Below, piece after piece: positions 58,220-64,000 of a stretch of DNA of 64,000 bases. The DNA comes from Platerodrilus igneus (lineage: Eukaryota > Arthropoda > Insecta > Coleoptera > Lycidae): the NCBI GenBank assembly GCA_036346225.1, contig JARFIW010001187.1, forward strand, positions 558,001 through 622,000. The letters run 5' to 3'. The notes beneath the pieces were generated by a model. It worked only from the letters and a program-made list of their open reading frames with translations. It ran no database searches and was not told the DNA's origin. Position numbers and translations under genes: made by a program. How positions within the stretch are numbered: the first letter of the stretch is position 1; each line of letters opens with the position of its first letter.

Positions 58220-58225
58220 GAAGTC

Positions 58226-59260
58226 GAATCACTTCCCGACGCCGAAATCCTTTCAATATCGGAAAAGGAAGCAGAAATTATTTTCAAAGTAACTCATACG
58301 CGGACAGATCAGGGCCGCAATGTAGTTTATTTGCCATTTAAGGATGCTGCTCCCACGTTTAGTGGAAGCCGCGATTTAGCAATACAAAGATTTCTTTCCT
58401 TAGAACGACGCCTTCTCAAACAGCCCCTTGTATATCAACAATATAAAGATTTTCAAGAATACATCGATCTTCAACACATGCAGCCTATCCCTAGTAAGGG
58501 TCACTTTGATCATTCTTATTATATACCTCATCATTGTGTTATAAAACCTAACAGTGTTAACACTAAGTTTCGCGTGGTTTTTAATGACTACGCCCAATGT
58601 ATTTCCGGAGGTTCACTGAATGATCATTTATTAATCTGTCCCAAACTGCAAAGAGACCTCACTACACTGTTACTACAACTTCGTCTGCATCGTTACGTCC
58701 TCACTGTAGATATTCGTCAAATGTATCGGCAAATTCTTATCGCACCCAAACAGCGTGATTATCAACGGATTGTGTGGCGTTTCTCTCCTGATTATCCCAC
58801 CCAGGATTTTCATCTTAATACTGTTACTTATGGGGTCAACTGTGCTCCATTTCTTGCCATACGTACTCTTTTGCAACTTGCCGATGATGAAGGTGGACCC
58901 TTTCATCTAGCCGCTTTTGCTCTTCGTCATTATACTTATATTGATGACGTAGTGACAGGTCGAGATACTTTTCAATCCGCCTTGGATTTAAGAGAGCAGA
59001 TTGTAACCCTTTTAAAACGAGGTGGCTTCGACCTGCACAGGTGGTCTAGTAATGATCCCAATTTGCTTAACGGCATTTTCGGCCCTCATCGGTGTTTGCA
59101 ACCACATTGTTTTGAGGATTCTTCTGATCCTACCGTGAAAGTTTCGGGTCTCCAGTGGAACCCCTCTTCAGATAATTTCCTTTCGTGGTCAACCCTATAC
59201 ATACTACTTGTACAAAACGTAATATTCTTTCTAATCTGGCCCGCATTTTTGACCCGTTAG
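58226..59260 (+). pseudogene. BEL/Pao reverse transcriptase
   Basis: A mostly open frame with the Pao RT landmarks: LPFKDAAP at the start, HHCVIKPNSVNTKFRVVF, SGGSLNDHL, LTVDIRQMYRQI and YTYIDDVVTGRD with the catalytic YIDD (about 58935). The C-terminal end shifts frame near 59180. The catalytic core looks complete. Confidence 0.88.
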
Positions 59261-60099
59261 GAATTCTCTCCCTTCTTTCCTTTTTAATAAAGCATTTCCT
59301 CCAACGTCTTAGGATTCTCAAACTAGATTGGGATGCCCGTCCACCACCGGAGTTTTGTCGTTTATGGGAAAGATATGTTGAGAGCCTTCCTCTTCTTGCA
59401 GATTTTTTCTTACCGCGCCTTCTAGTCCCTTCTCACTACGATTCGTGTGACGTACATTGTTTTGGGGACGAATCGAAACGCGGCTACTGCGCCGTCGTTT
59501 ATTTTCGTTTTCTTACCGGTTCTAAAGAACCTACAGTTCGTTTGGTATGCGCGAAATCTAAAGTAGCTCCATTGTAACTCCTTTCCCTGCCAAGGTTAGA
59601 ATTGCTAGATGCTGCCTTATCTGCTAAATTATTAAATTTTGTTCTGAATGTGTTTACTTCTCATCTCACCTTTAATAGAATATACTGTTGGTCCAATTCG
59701 ATGGCTGTACATTAATGAATTTCAGCTCCGTTCCAACGATGGAAAACTTTCGTAGCCAACAGAGTTGCCTATATCCAAGATAAAACTTCTAACGCCATGT
59801 GGCTTCACGTGCCTTCTAACGATAATCCCGCTGACGTTGGGTCACGTGGTTTGATACCCGCCGAGTTGCTCCAATGTTCGTTATGGAGGGCGGCTTCACC
59901 CATTTTAGTACATTTTCAAGAAATAAATCATGTTATACGTTCTTGTTCTCTGGAACCGCAACAGGTACTAAATGAGGAACGGTTCGTTACACTCACTACT
60001 ACGTTGTCCTGTAATGTATTGGATGCTCTACTTAAAAATCAGTCTTCTTTTCTTTCTGTCGTTCGTATAGTAATGATCCTAACGACGTTAGTTGTTTAA
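59185..60099 (+). pseudogene. BEL/Pao A17 / RNase H-like region
   Basis: Begins ILSNLARIFDPLGIL, typical of the segment after the Pao RT. It continues with DVHCFGDESKRGYCAVVYF (RNase H-like, usually D-A-S) to 59577, decays, then shows VPSNDNPADVGSRG (59810-59850). It stops where the integrase should start. Confidence 0.8.
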
Positions 60100-60478
60100 C
60101 GCCGGGTCATTTTTTGATCCTTTCCGTTCTTTCCGCCCCGCCTAGTCCCGCACTGACGGCACTGCCTTTAAATCGTTTGTCTCGATGGCAATTATTGCAG
60201 CGTATCTACCAGGATTTCTGGGTGCGCTGGTCCCGGGCACACTTGCATACCCTTCAAGTGAAATCCAAATGGCATGCAGCCAAAAATAATATTCAACCGG
60301 TAGACATAGTTCTATTCAAAGTCGATTCTCTTCCTCCTCTTTAGTGGTCACTTGGGCGTGTTATCTCCGTACATCCTGGTGCCGACGGGATTGTCCGCAT
60401 TGCCACCGATAGAACAGCGCGTGGTGAGTTTAGGCGTCCTGTGGTTAAACTCTGCCCCCTCCCTCCAGATGAAAATTA
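60082..60478 (+). pseudogene. BEL/Pao C-terminal DUF5641-like region
   Basis: Reads LTPGHFLI, then RLSRWQLLQRIYQDFW and HPGADGIVRIA with a single stop near 60340. This region normally follows the integrase; here it abuts the RNase H end directly, showing the internal deletion. Confidence 0.78.
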
Positions 60479-60504
60479 AAATGTTTCAATTTTGGTGGGC
60501 GGTA

Positions 60505-60919
60505 TGTTCCGTCCAACCCCGTATATATTAATTTAGTTTCTTATATTATTACTATAGAGTTTAAGTTTATTTTGTTAATGGTAATATCTGCTGTTATTTA
60601 AATTTATTTGATAAACTCGGTCGCGTCTTCGCTCCAATGTTCTATCTTGCTTGCCGTATGTTTGGTGATTGCGCGGCGTAACACAGTCCATTGTCACCGC
60701 TTGAACAATAAGTTTTTGTTTCGGAGATCAGTTCTCGTATCGGACTACCACCTCACCGCTTTAATTAATTTTACGAGTGCAGTAAGAAGTGTTCTGGATT
60801 CAAGAATCTTCACCGCTCTAACTGGACATCAGGTAAGAATATTGAAGGTCGCATTTCTTAATATCTGTTTGGTTTTACAACTGTTTTTCTCCCTCTGAGT
60901 AGCTTTGATGTACTTAACA
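60505..60919 (+). repeat. 3' LTR of the BEL/Pao element
   Basis: Partner of 55707-56121. It starts TGTTCCGTCC and ends TTAACA, followed directly by the resumed purine-rich minisatellite. Confidence 0.88.
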
Positions 60920-61030
60920 GAGGATGAGTGAGGAAGAGGACGACAGAGATTGGAGAAGGACGGAAACGGTTGGAGGAAGACGTGGCAGGAGGACAGAGAC
61001 GGAGGAGGAGTGATGTGGTGGCGGATGATT
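60920..61030. repeat. Purine-rich minisatellite, right part
   Basis: GAGGATGAGTGAGGAAGAGG-type units, the continuation of the array at 55490-55706. Confidence 0.72.
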
Positions 61031-63127
61031 GCGGTGTCTCATGCTTCAACATCTACAAGTCGTCTACTTGCGTGGAAAAATAGTTTTTAAGGTATAGGCA
61101 AACTTATACAAGTAAAATTTAATAAACATTATGCTTTGTTATTTATTTGTAGCAAAACGGAAATTACTTTAAAAATACGTGTCACATATGCAATCTTTAT
61201 CTCTTTTCAATGTTGAAAAGAAATACCAAGCGTACAAGTATACGAGTTAGTGAAAATAACGGATTGAAGACTGCGATAGCCAACTTAAATTCAAGTAAAG
61301 ATCCGGAATTTTTTATAGGTAGCGACAATAAGTGCAGCGTTGCGACCTATGTATTGAGTGCAAAGCGATTATGTTGAAAAATACTATGATTTTGTAGTTA
61401 AACAATCAGGCTTTTACTTTTTTTTTAATTTAGTGAATGTTTCTACGCATTCCAAAGTTTTTGTACGAAATTTTGGCTTTTGTTCCTAAGATTTCCATCA
61501 TAACTAATTTTCTTTAAGTATTTTTCGAACCAGAAATAATATAATCCTTAATAAGAATATTACAACTCATTCGTAATTACCATATCAAAGGAAAGTCTTT
61601 ACTCCTAACGCACTTAATGCTCATGTAGAGAGGACCTAATATCTTCCTGAACGTAATTATAGTCCGGTGTATAGCCCAGGACATTTAGCTATTGAAGCAA
61701 TTGGAAGCAAATATTAATAAAAACTGTTACAGCCCTTAATGTAGTTTTAATGAAGCTGCCCGACGTTAACTGAGTGAAAATATAATTTACTGCTCTTTTT
61801 AACAAAATGATAAAATTTGGAATTAACAATTTATAATCGGTTGATATAGGTAAGTAATTAATTTCCATTTGATATTTCATGATCTGTATTTCCTTTTATT
61901 CCGGGACGCAGGTAGTTTAAATACCCAATATATTCAGTGCTTCTGAATAACAAAAATGAACGTTTGTTATAAAAATAACGTTATTAAGTCTAAAATGTTT
62001 GTACAAACACAATTCATCAAATTTATATTTCCCAGTCGTGCCACCCTAAACCATGCTATAAATTGATTATAACAGCATGTCTATCACTGTCTCTGCTACA
62101 ATATTAATAGCTTCCGGCAGTGTAGCAAAATTGAGCTATATATGATTGAAACTACTCGTGTCCACATTCAATAAAGAAGCCTTGATGCTAAAATACTCGC
62201 ATAAAACACTATTATGGTCTTGACCCTTGTCAAAAGCGATTATATTAAAGTTGGTAGTAAGAAATAATTAAGGTTTTTCTCCCCACGTGCTATGAAAATT
62301 TATTATTTTGAATTAAGCTATATTTTATATTCAACGTTGCTTTACAATTGGTACAAGCGTGCTTAGTAAAAAACATACACCTAAAAATAAACGTGAAACT
62401 AGAAGGGAAGAGCTTCGGTGATGGGGGATATGATTTCAGGATTAGTAACTTAATTTTCGAAAGGGAAACCAAATTACAATTTACCTAAAGTACACTCAAA
62501 AGCTATTTCTACCCTAATCCTAAGCAAAGAAACAATATAAGCTCACAAAATGGTTTTATCACAAATAAAAATATTTTAAAAGTATGTATGAAAGAGAAAA
62601 CAATTTGTAACACGTTCGCATTACTTTAAATATAATCCACATAAGAAAGTTAAAATTAGTTATGGATATATAGAATAAATGTGGATGTGCCATGTACATT
62701 TAGTTTTCACGAATACTAAATGTCAATTAATTAAGCATGACGTTTCAACTTTTGGTTTCTGTAGAGGTAATTCAGATAATAAACGATTATCGCCAAAGCT
62801 ATACCATTATATTTTTCCCAAGACTGTCCAGTAATGCATTTAAAAATGGGCCAATAAGAGTATTCATTATTCTGTAGGTGTATATAATTCATAATCCAAC
62901 ACCTTTAACCAATCAGGGACATCCAGGTTGTGGATTATGATTAGAATCCAACACCTCTGACCAATCAATATAACCTTCAATTTTTCATAATCCGCGAGGT
63001 ATAGTTTTCGTATCATGCAAAGCAAGCTATTACACTTTGACAAATAGATTTTTGCTTGCCAGTGTTTGAGATATTACATTAACATTTAGAAAATATCAGA
63101 TAATGAAGATTTGTGTAGTCGTTGGAA
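61031..63127. other. No recognised feature
   Basis: AT-rich sequence. A short imperfect direct repeat around AATCCAACACCT (about 62896 and 62945) is the only structure noticed. Confidence 0.4.
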
Positions 63128-63254
63128 AGTATAGTATTCTACTCGCGAGTTATGGCCATTACTCATTCGCATTACCCGCTCGTCCTAACGGACTCGCGGC
63201 GTAAACCTTCCGAATGAGTAATGGCTATCATAACGCTCTCGTTGAATAATATAC
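63128..63254. repeat. Foldback (long hairpin) with GC-rich loop
   Basis: Arms 63128-63169 and 63211-63254 are inverted. The inner stem GCCATTACTCATTCG (63155-63169) pairs perfectly with 63211-63225. GTTATG/CATAAC pairs after a 3-nt bulge, and outer parts (AGTATAGTATTC / GAATAATATACT) pair with few mismatches. The roughly 40-nt loop is GC-rich and holds its own small stem GTCC-TAAC-GGAC. It may be a foldback or MITE-like insertion or a structured RNA. Confidence 0.8.
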
Positions 63255-64000
63255 TGTTACAATACATTATACAATGCAATAATCAAGGACAATAACTTAC
63301 TTAAAAACCGCAATTAGAAACATTTGAATATGACGCATGACGCACTGAAAAGACCAAGTTTGGGTTTCCCATGGAAAGATAATTAGAGGTGTTTCACTTT
63401 AACAAAAATTCAAAATCATTTGCGTATAAAACAAAAATCGGTTTGGAAGAGTTCATTATATATAATTAGGAATTGGAGTTTTCAGATATCAATGGCGTAG
63501 ACTTTTGTGATCAAACAATCAAAAATTACCTTGCATTCGTCTAGACCTGCGCTATAATACTTTTTTATTATAATGCCATTGCCTCTCATTTATACTATCA
63601 GCATACGGTAACTCAATATCATGTCACTAAATTCTATCAATTACTCTACTCTGATCTATAACTAATAAAAAAACAAACCTTTGTGTGAGAGTACTTATAA
63701 GACGCACCTCTGTAATCATCACCGTAATAAGTCAACTAAACCACCGATATTACATTTCTGCGCAATCTGTCAAATAACGCTACGATCTGCTTAAATTGAA
63801 ACACCTCTACAATAGACAGTTGTCAATCGTCCCGACAATCTAGGGCGTGTGACATACCATAATTGCATCATGAATACAGATCACAAAGGAAGTGCGCTAC
63901 ATAAGGAATTAAGGGACAATAACTTGGTACGCAAGCACTAATTAAATAGGCGACATTGTGAAAATGAATTTTTGACAGAGATTAATATAAATTGCTCAAA
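63255..64000. other. No recognised feature
   Basis: AT-rich sequence to the window end; no family motif seen. Confidence 0.4.

Larger units (their letters stand above)
55707..60919 (+). mobile_element. BEL/Pao LTR retrotransposon with integrase deleted
   Basis: Two 415-bp LTRs (55707-56121 and 60505-60919) start TGTT and end TTAACA. The flanks are GAGGT on the left and GAGGA on the right (4 of 5 bases the same, inside a GAGG-rich array). Internal order on the plus strand: gag with DUF1759-like region, zinc-knuckle cysteines, aspartic protease, reverse transcriptase, A17-type/RNase H-like region, C-terminal DUF5641-like region. The integrase zinc finger and catalytic core are absent between about 60070 and 60090. 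A purine-rich tract (GGTGGGCGG) precedes the right LTR. No tRNA primer site was identified with confidence. Confidence 0.88.

Noticed and set aside
63141..63210. Hammerhead ribozyme on the minus strand (GAGTCC-GTTA-GGACGAG looks like hammerhead stem II)
   Set aside because: The required CUGANGA box reads CCGCGA-like and GAAA reads GAGC; the dominant structure is the surrounding foldback.
39075..64000. 5' exons of LRP1 (signal peptide, more LDLa)
   Set aside because: No LDLa cysteine pattern or convincing signal-peptide exon seen on the minus strand; the 5' end is probably further right.

Overview
This is an AT-rich animal genome segment, most likely from an arthropod and probably an insect. 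The evidence is GT-AG introns (some only about 50 nt), an LDL-receptor-family gene, and a transposon mix (GIY-YIG Penelope-like elements, BEL/Pao, jockey- and RTE-type LINEs, Tc1/mariner, piggyBac, a Crypton-type recombinase). No species can be named from the sequence. There is no bacterial or viral gene organisation, no CRISPR array and no rRNA gene.

The one host gene is a large LRP1-like endocytic receptor on the minus strand, running from 39074 down to 6364. I place 17 exons with GT-AG borders. Every junction is in phase, giving 2,955 consecutive codons. Domain order is: at least 4 LDLa repeats; 2 EGF modules; beta-propeller 1, EGF, propeller 2, EGF; 8 LDLa repeats; 2 EGF modules; four propellers with EGF spacers; then 9 LDLa repeats. 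The 8-repeat cluster followed by four propellers and a third LDLa cluster is the LRP1 layout. The signal-peptide exon (5') and the rest of the gene (end of LDLa cluster III, later propellers, LDLa cluster IV, transmembrane segment, NPxY tail) are not in the window.

The rest is transposon wreckage, much of it nested in the introns. 0.6-6.2 kb: an inverted composite Penelope-like element (PLE) with a 15-bp target duplication, interrupted by a 1.25-kb solo LTR. 7.4-14.3 kb intron: copia gag and jockey-like LINE remnants. 17.8-26.2 kb intron: an RTE-type LINE split by a jockey LINE that is split by a solo LTR, next to another LINE split by a PLE that carries a SINE. 30.1-36.4 kb intron: a solo LTR, a Crypton-type tyrosine recombinase relic, mariner scraps and an IS630-like transposase. 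41.5-42.8 kb: piggyBac relic. 43.8-44.1 kb: SINE. 44.3-46.6 kb: a fairly well preserved PLE. 47.7 kb: RTE tail. 52.4 kb: SINE next to a Tc1/mariner relic (53.3-54.1 kb). 55.7-60.9 kb: BEL/Pao element with both LTRs but no integrase, inserted in a purine-rich minisatellite. 63.1 kb: a long foldback.

Items most worth a second look are: the three-copy SINE family, whose body resembles the Nin-DC central domain; the composite PLE with a hammerhead-like block in both 3' UTR arms; the Crypton-type recombinase relic; three independent solo LTRs with 4-bp duplications; and the foldback at 63.1 kb. I found no intact new multi-gene system. No search could be run, so family calls rest on motif recognition.
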